From NCBI RefSeq assembly GCF_013426205.1, contig NC_089422.1, forward strand, positions 8,769,001 through 8,833,000: 64,000 bases of DNA. Reading direction: 5' to 3'. Positions 1-11,092 of this stretch are shown here, one piece after another (the stretch's first letter is position 1; every line of letters begins with the position of its first letter). This DNA is from Metarhizium brunneum (taxonomy: Eukaryota; Ascomycota; Sordariomycetes; Hypocreales; Clavicipitaceae). The notes under the pieces are model-generated. The model was not told where the DNA came from, made no database searches, and worked only from the letters and a program-made list of their open reading frames with translations. A program made the position numbers and the translations under genes.

Positions 1-747
1 GATGAACTGCAGCAGGAGATTCCATTTGCGAACCGTGGTGGAGAGACAGTCGTAGATGTCTTCTCACAGGTCTGCGAAGAAATGATTTCTTCAACTTTGG
101 AAAATCTCCAGAAGATGTTGCAGTCTTCTGATGATTTGGGGAAGAAGAAGGAGTTGAGAGTCAAGATTCGTGCTATCGGGGCGTATCGGGAAGAGCTTAA
201 CTCTCGGCTGCTCCAACATGTGAGTGCCCCCCATGTTGAATTTGAAGGGCTGTCACTGACGAGATTTAAGGCTATTCATTTGAATCACTGGCATTCGTTA
301 CGAAGACGTCTTCGTCATGTTCAGAAGGAGAAGTTGGCACTTCGAGATGAAATTATTCGGTTAAAGGGTGAACGGGAACAAGTGGCGCTTCGGATGGATG
401 CTGTCCGTATCAAACACGAAGCTGACAGCAAAGAATCGACAGTGAGTTGTTGCGTTGCGATTTTGCATTGGTCATGGTCTAACACTTGAAATTTTTCTTT
501 GTCTTAGTCACGTTTAAATGCGTCCTCTCTCATGCACGACATCGATTTGGCGGTCGAACAAGGTCGGGAAGCCCCAGAACTCTCTCGCAAAGCAGAGAAG
601 GAAGCCGATCTGGGCAATCTCGACCTGGTCCTGGCTCAAATATCAGACCAAGTTAGCTCAACGAGCTCAACTGGCGGTCTGCTTCAACAAGTACAAGATT
701 TCAACGCGTTTCTGGAACGAGCAGCCACAGCACTTGAATCAGGTTGA
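1..747 (+). CDS. C-terminal part of a coiled-coil protein (5' end outside window)
   Basis: The reading frame is open from base 1 and enters from the left edge. An intron at 442-507 (GTGAGT..TTAG, phase 0) joins the part ending KEST to a second exon at 508-747. The visible 227 or so residues are rich in charged heptads (around RRRLRHVQKEKLALRDEI and LKGEREQVALRMD), so a long coiled coil is likely, followed by an acidic, leucine-rich tail ending in ATALESG. The pattern resembles inner-kinetochore CENP-Q/CENP-U-type proteins of filamentous fungi, but this is a weak impression from general character and no diagnostic motif is visible. It converges on nudC with only 78 bases between the stop codons. 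Confidence 0.7.
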
Positions 748-825
748 AACTGATGTTTTCAGTTGAAAGAATCTACTTTTCTGACGCTCCACCCAACATG
801 CCCCCGCAGCTTTCCGCGCCACGGC

Positions 826-1583
826 TTATTGAATCTTGGCCTTGCTGAAGTCCATCTCCGGGTGCTGGTCCTGGAACTTCTTCAAGATGTCCATCTTCTT
901 CTGCTCATCTGACGAAGGCAGCCCCTTCTCCTTCTGACGCTGGTCATACATCATCTTCTCAACCATGCCCCTCGTCTCACCGTCGAGGTCAGACAGTTTC
1001 GAAGAATCAGGCTGAATCTTCGTTACGTCAATGGTAGGAGCAGAAGTGATAACGTGCGCCCACCACTCCATCTTGTTGACCTTGTCGAGCTGGATTTCGA
1101 CCGTCTTGGTACCGTCGGCGTTTGTGGATAGGGTCCATGTCGAGTCGTCGACGTGAATGGCATGGGGGAGATCTCCCTATGGCAGATCAGTATTCAAAAG
1201 TCTCTGAACTGGATATACTCCTATGGTCATGGAGCTTGGAGACCTAAACGATCATCTTAGGACCGTTGAATGTACCTTAATGACGGGCTCTTGGCCCTTG
1301 ATACCCGCAGTCAGACTCTGCTTTTTAATGTCTATGATGAGATCTTTTGACTTCATGTTTCCGGGAACTGTGAAGGTAACGTTGAGTTCCGCAATAGTCT
1401 GTTGCCATTTGTAGGGCAAGGCAGCTTGCTCGTCAGCCTCTTTGGCGCGGGCGGCTGCCTCTTCAGCTGGAGACGGATCTGATGTGTTTGGTTAGCTCAA
1501 CTTGGGTGACGTAAGGGTATATGTCTAGTTTTGAGCGTATGTGTTTGTAAGAAGATCAGATAACCACCTTTGACGTCAGCCAT
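826..1583 (-). CDS. nudC: Nuclear movement protein NudC (CS domain)
   Basis: Three exons (1583-1568, 1478-1276, 1176-826) give a 189-residue protein, close to the usual length of fungal NudC. The intron at 1567-1479 splits the codon after MADVK, and the intron at 1275-1177 is phase 0. The central part (about residues 25-115, [18 protein letters not shown] to KMEWW) is the CS/p23-like beta-sandwich fold typical of NudC. The C-terminus carries the conserved tail with [13 protein letters not shown] and [12 protein letters not shown]. In Aspergillus this protein acts in dynein/LIS1-dependent nuclear migration as a co-chaperone. It is divergent from tfb3, with about 320 bases between the two starts that must hold both promoters. 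Confidence 0.93.
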
Positions 1584-1904
1584 TTTCTGCTCTCTCGAAT
1601 AAACGTGGTTGGGGCAATGCACGTTGCGTAGAAGAAGATCGATGTGGAATGAAGTGGCGTGCCCTTTGAAGCGTTGCGATGGCGGGGCAGTAGCTGTCGA
1701 GCAAACCCCTACGAAGAGCAAGTGGTGGCGCCCGCCGTCATTGGCTGACAAACCTGGCAGCTGGGACAGAGCTCCCTTCAGCTACAACTTCGCGCACCCC
1801 GTCAATTCGAGATCCGCAACGCACCATTGAATCACCGGCATCATCGCGCACCTCGCGCTCGGAGGCTTCTATCTCAAGCTCTCAAGCCTCCCGACCACGC
1901 CAAA

Positions 1905-3005
1905 ATGACGCGAAACGGTACCAGCACCGTCTCAGTGCGCCATGGCGCAGCAACTGGCCTCGGTGCCCCCAACGACGAGGACGAGACATGTCCCGTGTGC
2001 AAAACGACCCGGTACTTCAACCGGGACATGGAATTCCTCATCAACCCAGAGTGCTACCACCGAATGTGCAAAACGTGCGTCGAGCGAATCTTCAAAGACG
2101 GGCCCAACCAATGCCCCTACGCCACATGCCACAAGACCCTGCGACTACGTGGTTTCAAGTCCGCCTTCTTCGCCGACCTGACCGTGGAGCGGGAGGTCGA
2201 TATCCGCCGCCGCGTAGCCCAGATATTTAACAAGGTCGAGGACGACTTCGAATCACTTGACTCATACAACAAGTACCTAGAATACGTGGAAGACCTGACC
2301 TTCAAGCTCGTCAATGGCCCGCCCGAGGCTAAGGGCGAAGCAGAAGGCGAGCTGGCCGCATGGGAAGCACAGCACAAGGCCGAAATCGAGCGCAACAAGA
2401 AACTCGCGCGCGAGTCGGACGACTCGCGGAAAAGGCGGCTCGCGGCCGAACAAGATGCAGCCCGGCAACGACGCCTGCAGGACCTGCAACAAGACGCCGA
2501 GGAGAAGGCCAGCGCCGCGCGGTTCCGCGAAGAAATGCTCGACTCGCTGCAGAGCGCAGAGGTGGGACACGCCACCGAGACAGTGGACAAGATCATGCTC
2601 AAGAAGCGAGGGCAGCAGAAGAGGGATTCGGCGAGGGACGCTCTGTCCGGCCCCGCGGGGGGGCTGTCGATCCGCGGGTTGCGGGACAAGACTCGCGGTG
2701 CGGCAGACGACAACAAGCCGTATGATCCGTTTGGGGGCCTGGATCTGGCGCCGACCAGAGTTGATATGGGACACGATAGATTACAAGAGTATCACAGCGA
2801 GTGGATAGACGTGATGCGCTCCAAGAGCGAGTATCTCGTCGGCGGGTACAGTGCCGACGAGTACATCTCGAGAGCTCTGTACGAGTCGTTTTCGGGGCTG
2901 GGCGTGTTCATCGCAGAGGACAAGGTGGACAGGGCGGTTGCTACGGCCGGCGCCAGCGAGGCTGCTGTTGCCGGCGGGAAGATGGATACCGACGATGTGT
3001 TTTAG
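1905..3005 (+). CDS. tfb3: TFIIH subunit Tfb3 / CDK-activating kinase assembly factor MAT1
   Basis: A single exon of 366 residues. The frame is open further upstream, but the ATG at 1905 (MTRNGTSTVS) gives the usual N-terminus, just before the RING finger. The RING is C3HC4 in type at about residues 29-75, with CPVC, then C-Y-H-RMCKTC and CPYATC. A MAT1 central helical region follows, starting FKSAFFADLTVEREVDIRRR, then a long charged coiled coil and a C-terminal region with YDPFGGLD and the aromatic/hydrophobic YISRALYESFSGLGVFI. The family tethers the Cdk7-cyclin H kinase to core TFIIH for transcription initiation and repair. There are no signs of truncation. Confidence 0.95.
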   Translation: MTRNGTSTVSVRHGAATGLGAPNDEDETCPVCKTTRYFNRDMEFLINPECYHRMCKTCVERIFKDGPNQCPYATCHKTLRLRGFKSAFFADLTVEREVDIRRRVAQIFNKVEDDFESLDSYNKYLEYVEDLTFKLVNGPPEAKGEAEGELAAWEAQHKAEIERNKKLARESDDSRKRRLAAEQDAARQRRLQDLQQDAEEKASAARFREEMLDSLQSAEVGHATETVDKIMLKKRGQQKRDSARDALSGPAGGLSIRGLRDKTRGAADDNKPYDPFGGLDLAPTRVDMGHDRLQEYHSEWIDVMRSKSEYLVGGYSADEYISRALYESFSGLGVFIAEDKVDRAVATAGASEAAVAGGKMDTDDVF

Positions 3006-3542
3006 AGGACTACGAACTATGCGGGGAGGTTTTTTTTCTTCTTCTTTTCGGCAGGCGTGAAATGGCGTTTTGGTTGGGTTGGGCTGGCAAAAGGCGTTTA
3101 TTTTTTGATAATGGCTCCACGCCATTCACGACTATAATTTGTTGCAAAAGATAGACTTGGCTATCATAGGGCACGCCCCCATGCAATACAATATATAATA
3201 GCGTACTCCGAGGGAGTGCCATATCTAACCATACGCTTTGTTCCTCTTGGCCCCGTGAGCAGGTACTAGTTCGATTAAGAACGTGGTGGGAGCAACATTA
3301 TTTCTGACAACTGCCTAAGTGATACAACTTTGCCTATGTACTCGATAACACTACAGCCACTACGCTATGAAAATCCGTGCCTCCCTCCGTCCCTATCCAA
3401 CAACGCCTTGCTGATGCGAATACCGGAATTCATAAGAATAGTCCACGGGGAAGACGAGCAAATTCGACAGTACTATCAAGGGAAAAACGATTGGAACTTA
3501 GTGGTGTAAAAAAAAAAAAAAAGTAGGGTCAAAGAATGCGAT
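3006..3542. other. Intergenic, convergent 3' ends of tfb3 and the AP180 gene
   Basis: The stretch holds the two 3' UTRs. There is a T-rich run just after the tfb3 stop and an A-run at about 3509-3522, just beyond the 3' end of the AP180 gene. No coding signal or RNA gene was seen. Confidence 0.5.
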
Positions 3543-5727
3543 TTATTGCTGCCAGGGCGTTTGTTGCGCGGGACGAGGGAATACAGGGACAGTAGGGAGT
3601 TGATCCAGCCCGCCGCCGATACTGGCCTGGTTATGCTGCCACCCCATGCCGGTATTGTGGTTGACGAACGCGCTGTGGCGGAAGGGGTTTGTGGTCCCTG
3701 TTGGTTGGGGACCGAGAGGACCTGGATTAAGAGACTGGTCTGGAGGCGGGACTTGTTGCGGTTGTTGTTGCATTTTAGCAAAGGGGTTGGTTCCTGTAGG
3801 TTGGGCCTGGATAGGGATTGCGGACTGGAAAGGCGATGTGCTTTGTGTAGGAGATCGAGCGAACGGGTTCGTAGACTGGCGTTGCACTTGGGGCATTGGA
3901 CCGGGTGAGGAGAATGGCGATGAGCTGCCTGGCATGCTGGCTAGTGGCATCATTGATTGCCTGAACGGGTTGGTCGTGCCTGTGGGTGCTGGCTGAAGAG
4001 GATTTAGCTGAAGGGGGTTTGCCTGACCGGCTTGCAAGGATTGAGGTTGTTGCGGCTGCTGCTGTTGTTGCCCATACTGGAAACCTTGGTTTGGGTTGAG
4101 GAATGTGGCCTCTAGATTCTGGGGAATTGACCCAAGAGTACCGGGCTGAAAGCTTGGCTGCGGTGTGAAGCCTCCGAATCCAGCGCCGGTGAAGTTGGGT
4201 TGCAGAGGCTGAGGCTGTTGCAGTTGCGGCTGCGGCTGCTGCTGCGGCATGAATCCACTCATATTCTGTTGCTGTTGGAACATGTTGTTGGGTACAAAAC
4301 CGGTTTGCTGCGGCGCAAAGCCATTTTGAGGAAATGGCATACCCGTGGGCTGCGCCTGGAAGGGTGCTGCGGCAGGCATGATGCCAGTTGGCTGCGGGTT
4401 GACCTGCAAAGTTGTCTGCTTTTGCTCAATCGAGTCGAAAAAGTCGATAAGATCAGGATCCGGGCCCTTGTTGGCTTGTGGTTTGCCGTCGAATTTGGCA
4501 TCCGGAACAGAGGGGAAGGGGTTGTTCAAATTTGGCGAAGCTGGCTTGGTAGGCGACTTGGGGAAGTCAACCTTCGCCGCTTTAGAAGACCCCCCCGTCT
4601 TCTTTGCATCCTGCTCAGCGAGATACTGTCGTCTGTGAACCTCAAAATCAGGGTCCTTGAGATAATCCTCTAGTTGACGAGCCAAAGTGACTGGGGCGTG
4701 CTTGAGCTTGGGGACTTCGACTCTCGTATGGTGTTCATGCATGCGAGCGGCACTGAGATACTGCACAACATGGTCGGTCACTCGCGTGAACGTGCGATAA
4801 ATTTCCAAAGCTCTCTGGGCATCCGTCTTGGACATCTCAAAGAAGTGTCCTGCATTACAATATGTGAGCAAGGGTCTTGAGACAATTCGATCTGTTGTCG
4901 GCCCGACGAACCTAATACGTTTATGAGACCCTGATTGAGCACTTGAAACAAAGACAACAGGTCCAAGACCAACAACCGGAAGATTGCAATAGTGATTTCG
5001 TTTTCAGGTTCGGTTTCGAGGACCTAGGCGCATTTATTAGCAGCGATTAGTGTAATTCGACGTCATATTTACTCACATCACACTTGACCAGAGCCGACAA
5101 TTGGTTCTCGACAACCTCAGTCTCCCGGAGCAGACCCTTATCAACAGCTAATTTCTCTAGTCGCGAATCATTCTCGCGGACCCAGTCGATCTTGGTGTCG
5201 CGAAATGCCCGTGCTCGCTCTGTCAAATAGTTTGCATAATGCCGAATGTTCCGACCTTGAGTTTGAGCTGGAGCGCCAACTAGTCAGCCCGATTCAAAAT
5301 CGGTGTTATTCACGAATGACCAACCATCGGCAAAATGCCCCACGGTCAAAATGTTACGATGCTTGGCGAGGAACGATAGAGTCGCATTCTTCTCGCCCTC
5401 TCGCATCATAATGTGCGTGGTGAGCAAGCTCTTGAGCACCACTGTCCATGTCGAGTCGCGCAACCGGTATTGTAATGAACGAAAGACTTCACCTACGCCA
5501 GCATCGCCTGAGTGCGTGGCCACGAGGATGTGTTCGATATATTTCGTCTTGGGCGGTGCATTCTATAAGTCGCATCGGTCAGCATGTAATGGACTGGTGA
5601 TCCTATCGTCTAGTAGCTCGGTGCTGAGGTGGTCATTGAGGGGAGGGGTGGTTGGAATTGGGACGCAATTCGCTCGTACTTTGATCTTGGTTGCGCCCTT
5701 GACGGACTTTTCGAAGGAGCCCGACAT
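3543..5727 (-). CDS. Clathrin assembly adaptor of the AP180/CALM type (ANTH domain, Yap1801/1802-like)
   Basis: Five exons: 5727-5680, 5562-5325, 5255-5077, 5023-4912, 4849-3543. All joins keep frame and give 627 residues. The N-terminus, MSGSFEKSVKGATKIK followed by NAPPKTKYIEHILVATH, is the ANTH start with the lysine-rich PtdIns(4,5)P2-binding patch. The ANTH helices run to about residue 280. The C-terminal half is a disordered, Gln/Pro-rich tail with repeated QPTG and with five NPF motifs (NNPFPS, TNPFRQ, TNPFAR, TNPFAK, TNPFRH), which bind EH-domain endocytic proteins. Expected role: recruiting clathrin and cargo at the plasma membrane. The family is well known and length and layout match yeast Yap1801/1802. 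Confidence 0.93.
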
Positions 5728-6988
5728 GGTGCAAGTTCTTGTCACCCTGATGTTTTCGGGTGAAGTTCCTCGCCACGAACCAGGGGTGAATAATAAAATA
5801 AAAACAAAAACGCTGATGGCCCAGGTGGATGACGAAAGGAAAAGGGCTGAATTATGGCTGGATGGCCGGGATGAGGTCGGGCTTGGTCTGGCTGCAATGG
5901 ATCTCGGGTGGAGCGACTCGCAAAGCATGGGATGGACTGGGCTGGGGTCGACGAAGCCGAGTGGGGCCAACCAGACTTGTCCACGCAAAATTTGAAGGCT
6001 GTACGGCATGATGCCCAGAGGCCAGACAGATTTGCAGCAAGCCGCTCTGGAGCTGGCGGAATACATGTACATGCAAGCACATAATCAACAGCAATTGCAT
6101 CAGGCCGGGCCCCTGAGACGACAGTTCATCTGAATACCAACTGCTCATGTACTCAGGTGCCGTACGGGTTCACCATCTTGACCAACCAAATAATGCTGCA
6201 ACTCGATTCCAAAGTCATGCTTTATTACTGCTAATCGGCTATTCCAGTTCTTAGTACAGAACACTGTTGCAGAACTACTGCGAGTGTGGCCCCCGCGGTC
6301 ATGCACATCTTGGCGATGGTTCCAAGGCTGTGCTGATCAAGGCCACTTGGCCAGTCAGTAAAGCCTTCGTCACATTGAGAGCATACGGACTACGCATGTT
6401 CATCAACTGATAAACAAAAAAAAAACTTCCGTCCAAAATCAATCGCCAAATCACGCGTCTAGCATTCCCAGTATTCGAAACAGAAGGAGTAGAAAACACT
6501 TCCATTCATAATAAATCAGAGCTTTTTTTCATCGCGTCCGAGATGTAACAAGGTCTGTGTGTCGAACGCCCATTTCAAAATACCAATTCTAGCCTCACCA
6601 GCAAACCACTTAAGCCCCAAAGGGAGAGTTTGAAGGGTCGGAAGAAAGGCATCTGCATCATATTACGCACGCGGTTCTCATCATCTGCAAGACATTGTTA
6701 GCAACGGTAGTCTGCTTGGTCAGATCTGGGGAATAAGTGGTGTACATACACTTATTTGAATGGAAGGGTTCATAAGGAGAAAAGAAGAAGAGAAAAAGGT
6801 GCCTGGTCGATGGCGCCGAAATTTAAAGCAGCTGTGGGTCGGTGGGGTCTTGGCGGATTTTCCCGGCAGAACGGATGACGCTGCTGGTTTGGCTGGAGCT
6901 TTGAGCTCACCAAGTTCACCATCATCTGATTACTCAAGTCAAACTGCACCTTGGCTGTGGCCGCACCGCAGCGTCAATTCTGACAGTA
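5728..6988. other. Intergenic, divergent promoters of AP180 gene and MSD1
   Basis: About 1.26 kb between two divergent starts. No conserved reading frame, RNA gene or repeat was recognised. There is an A-run near 6416-6425 and scattered AT-rich pieces. Short open frames here look non-coding. Confidence 0.4.
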
Positions 6989-9231
6989 ATGTCCCAGCTG
7001 GGTCGCTGCTGGGCTGTCTCACGCCGCGGTGCTTGCAATCGCTCCATACTGGCACCGATTTCTCGCAATGGCGCTTTGAGGTTCTATGCGCATCAGACTG
7101 CTGCGGCTGGCCCAAGGGCAGGACACCTGAACAAGGAAGAATTGCTCAAGGCTTGGAACCAGTGTAGGCTTAGATCGGTTCTATGTATCTGTATATTTAC
7201 TAAATGTTCTCATAGTTCGAGGTTCCAATTCATTGACACAAACCGACCCCGACGTCATAACAGGATTTCTCGGAAAGCGACGCAATGTCGGAAAGCACCT
7301 GTCATTCGCGGACCTCACCACATCTTCAGGTGAAGTGATCCAAATATGCTCCCATGTCGATGGCGGGCTAGAATCCCACGAGAAATTTCGGCAAGTTCCT
7401 GCATTTGCGCCAGTCGTCGTCTGCGCGCGACCAGAGCCGCCAGCACAAGCAGCTGGAGAAGAGCAGAATAGTTCCTCGTCCAAGCGAACCCTATATCTTA
7501 GGGATATTCGATCATTAAACACGGTTCCAAAAGATCTTATTGTCACGTCTGATGTTCAATTCCCTCAAACAAAGCGACACTTGCAAATTCGATTCCACCC
7601 TGAGCTTCAAGCCAGACTAAAATTCAGATCTTGGCTAAAGGGTCAGTTGAATCAGAGCTTGTTGGAAAAGGGGTTCACAGATGTTGAGACGCCTACCCTT
7701 TTCAAATCTACGTCCGAGGGCGCCCGTGAGTTCTTAGTTCCGACAAGACAAAGGGGTACTGCATATGCACTCAGTCAGAGCCCTCAACAATACAAACAGG
7801 TCCTGATGGCGAGCGGTATTGGTCAGTACATGCAATGGGCAAGGTGCTATCGAGATGAGGATTTACGGACGGATAGACAGCCAGAATTCTCTCAGGTATG
7901 TCCCGCTCATCATCTCCATCACGGGAAGGTTATGCTCACAGAAGGTTAGCTCGATATGGAATGGGCATTTGCTGGTTCCGCCGAAGTGCAGGCCGATGTA
8001 AATGATATCCTGCTGGCTGCACTGTCACGACTCCGACCAGCTCGAAGTTACAGCGATATCCGTGGAGAGAGAATACCCATCCTATCTGATATACTCAATG
8101 AGCCCGCACCCGCCGACGAATCACCTGATCACAAGTTCACCACCCTCACCTTCGCCGAGAGTATCGCCGCTTATGGCTCTGACAAGCCGGACTTGCGAAT
8201 TCCCAACCAAGTACGCCTAAAATAATGCCGTCCATCAAACTCGTCATGCTAATATGTTGCAGATACATGCGTTAGAAGATATTGAGCCTTATCGCAATTT
8301 TGTCAACATGATTACACATCTTTCGGATCCTCTCATTGAGGCATTCACCTTTCCACTGAAAGACTGTTCACCATCTGAAGCCCGAAAATTTGTCATTAAA
8401 TTTATGGACAACCTCCCACCCGCATTAGCCAACAACCCCGATGGCAAACCACAAATACTCATTCACGACTCTCGACAGCCTTTATCTGGCTTCTCCTCTC
8501 TAGGCTTCGAGTATGAAAGCGTCCTGGACAAACTTTCCCAAGGCCAAGAAATCAGTGATGGCGATTTGGTGGTCTTCCAGGCCCGAGAAAAGCCCCAGGG
8601 TCAATACTGCCTTGGATCCACCAAAATCGGCGACATACGAAACGCCCTCTGGAAAAGTCTGGTGGAGGAAGGCTACATGGAAAAACCAAAGCTTGGAGAT
8701 CCCGAGTCACTGCAATTTGTATGGGTCACGGAATTTCCCATGTTCAAGCCCGTTGAAGAAGGGGAACCCGGCCAGGGTGGCGCGGCTGGAATTTCCGCAG
8801 CCCATCACCCATTTACGGCACCACTGTCAGAGAATGACCTCGAAATCCTCTTCACCGATCCATTGCAAGCTCGGAGTGCCGCCTACGACCTCGTTCTAAA
8901 CGGTATCGAGATTGGAGGTGGAAGCGAGCGTATTCACGTCGCAGATATTCAGGAATTCATCATGCGAGACGTCCTGAAAATGACTGATCAACGAATCAAA
9001 GACTTTTCACATCTGTTTGACGCGCTGAGGGCAGGATGTCCGCCTCACGCTGGCTTTGCCCTTGGGTTCGATAGACTTGTTGCGCTGCTCACAGATACGT
9101 CGACCGTCCGGGATGTGATTGCTTTCCCAAAGACCATGAGGGGTGAGGATCCGTTTGTGCGGTCACCAAGTAAGCTGAATAATGAGCAGCTTGCTCCATA
9201 TGGGCTACAACTGATGTCGAAGTCTAAATGA
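6989..9231 (+). CDS. MSD1: Mitochondrial aspartyl-tRNA synthetase
   Basis: Four exons (6989-7163, 7216-7895, 7950-8210, 8263-9231) encode 694 residues. The N-terminus (MSQLGRCWAVSRRG, basic, Ser/Arg-rich) looks like a mitochondrial presequence. The OB-fold anticodon-binding domain begins after GFLGKRRNVGKHLSFADL. Class II catalytic motifs are visible: motif 2 around RCYRDEDLR and QPEFSQ (about residues 268-285) and motif 3 as GFALGFDRLVALL (about residues 634-646). The insertion between them is of the bacterial/mitochondrial AspRS type (GAD-like region), which separates it from the cytosolic enzyme. It charges mitochondrial tRNA-Asp. The introns are only 52-54 bases. The ATG at 6989 was chosen because it is the first in frame with the presequence-like segment. 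Confidence 0.93.
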
Positions 9232-9965
9232 TCTCTACTTCTCTCGTTGCTAGTTGCGGCGGACCGTCCAGGATCAGGCTTCGGTTCAATGGAGCACCTG
9301 TACAAATATGTATCATATTGTAATATATACTCATAGACTTGGCGCGGAGAATCCGTGCCCAGGATTGCATATTCAGTATACCACACAGCAACCATTCCAA
9401 CGCGATACTTCATTGTCCCCCCTCCTGATCCCTCCTCCCCTCATGAGCGCTTCGTACTTACACTGTGCGCAATATGGCATTTTTTCAGTGTTCTCTAACC
9501 GTCGACTGTCGTGACAGTTAGGGATTGCTTACAAGTAAAGTCCGCCTGTCGGCGGCCACTGACATGTTGCGAGGAAGCACGGGGCCGATATTTTCGTGGG
9601 CCAGAGTCATGGTCTCACGAGATATTATCATAATTACTGTATGAAATCTCCATTTCATTAAAAATATACATACATTCAATTATCTTCCAGAATTCAAGAT
9701 ATTCAAGCTAACTGTCCGACTAACCATGAACATGGGAAAGGGCAAGTGGGTCTAAGCGCCAAGGGACGAGCGACCCACGCACCGCCACCAGATGGAGCTC
9801 ACCGCCAAAAATCTTGGAGAATTCTGCCGGACTCTGAACTTCACAGAATCATCACCAGCCTCATGCTGCCCGCAAGCAAATACACCCCTCACCACTCGAC
9901 CCAGACTTGATAATTCGTTTCTCCCGGCAAACCCTCCACCACAAGAGAGTCTCTCTGCAGTAACC
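9232..9965. other. Intergenic between MSD1 and UTP11
   Basis: The stretch holds the 3' UTR of MSD1 and the promoter of UTP11. AT-rich sequence lies at about 9620-9690. Nothing else was recognised. Confidence 0.4.
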
Positions 9966-10868
9966 ATGTCATCTATGCGCAACGCCGTGGCGCGGCGCCC
10001 GCACCGTGAGCGTGCCCAACCGCTGGAGCGTGGCCGACTGGGCCTGCTCGAAAAGCACAAGGTAAGAAGACGATGCGTAAAACGCCCCACGAGACGAACA
10101 ATTTGCGTTTCTAACTCGAGACAGGACTACTCTCTCCGAGCCAAGGATTTCAACAAGAAAAAGACCCAGCTGAAATCGCTGCGACAAAAGGCCGCTGATC
10201 GAAATGAAGATGAATTCTACTTTGGCATGATGTCCCGCAAGGGCGCCGGATCCAAACTCAAGGACGGCAAGAGCTGGACAGGCAAGCTCGAGGGCGACCG
10301 CGGCAACAGGGCAATGGACGTCGATACTGTGCGGCTGCTCAAGACCCAGGACATAGGGTATATCCGGACGATGCGGCAGGTGGTTGTCAAGGAAATCGCA
10401 AGACTGGAACAACAAGTCGTCTTGACAAGAGGACTGGACCGTCTTGAAGACGAAGAGGACGAGGAAGACAAAGAAGACGATCTGGACTCTGACGACGACG
10501 AGACGCCCTTGCCTGCGAAACCCAAGGCACCGAGAAAAATTGTCTTCATGGATGACGAGGAGGAGCGAGAGGCTACTATGCTGGATAGGTTGGAGGCGGA
10601 GCAAAATGACGACGGCGACGAGGAAGAAGAAGAAAAAGGTAGAAATGCTGCCGCCGCAGATGGGGAAGGGGACGACGAGGAAGCCGATCCGGTCAAGTCG
10701 CTGCGGAGACTGAAGAGACAACTCGAAAATGCTAAGAAGCAGCTCAAGGCTTTCAATGATGCCGAGGCACATCTTGACGTGCAGCGCGCCAAGATGGCCA
10801 AGACGGCGACATCCGGAGGGAACACAAGGAGAGGGAGGAAAATCATGGTTCGCGCAAGGAAGCGTTAA
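9966..10868 (+). CDS. utp11: U3 snoRNA-associated protein 11 (SSU processome)
   Basis: Two exons, 9966-10061 and 10125-10868, give 279 residues. The Utp11 family N-terminus is clear (MSSMRNAVARRPHRERAQP, then LGLLEKHKDYSLRAKDF), followed by DEFYFGMMSRKG and LKTQDIGYIRTMRQV. The middle is strongly acidic (EDEEDEEDKEDD and a second run), and the C-terminus is basic (GRKIMVRARKR). The family works in the nucleolus in 18S rRNA processing within the U3 snoRNP. The 63-base intron (10062-10124) has no in-frame stop, so the unspliced frame reads through. The ATG at 9966 was chosen over the open upstream frame because it starts the conserved N-terminus. Confidence 0.94.
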   Translation: MSSMRNAVARRPHRERAQPLERGRLGLLEKHKVRRRCVKRPTRRTICVSNSRQDYSLRAKDFNKKKTQLKSLRQKAADRNEDEFYFGMMSRKGAGSKLKDGKSWTGKLEGDRGNRAMDVDTVRLLKTQDIGYIRTMRQVVVKEIARLEQQVVLTRGLDRLEDEEDEEDKEDDLDSDDDETPLPAKPKAPRKIVFMDDEEEREATMLDRLEAEQNDDGDEEEEEKGRNAAAADGEGDDEEADPVKSLRRLKRQLENAKKQLKAFNDAEAHLDVQRAKMAKTATSGGNTRRGRKIMVRARKR

Positions 10869-11092
10869 AAGGGTTGAAATATGTCGGCTTGTGGTAATGA
10901 TGGCATCTACCGGCGTTTGGGGGGATTCTTTACAATCACGAAATATACTTGGTTCCTTGTTCATCTGCGTAGGTGCGCTCATAAATAAATCGCCGTCCAA
11001 AACGGGACAGTCACATCACCAGAAAAAGAAGCGCACGCTCGCCCTGGTAAATATCCGACATGTCTCATTATTATAATCATCACATGGCCACG

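Noticed and set aside
2117..2774. Long open frames opposite and overlapping tfb3
   Set aside because: They are antisense shadows of a GC-rich gene; the sense frame carries the RING and MAT1 features.
9969..11000. 343-codon minus-strand frame across UTP11
   Set aside because: Antisense of the acidic UTP11 region; no domain features.
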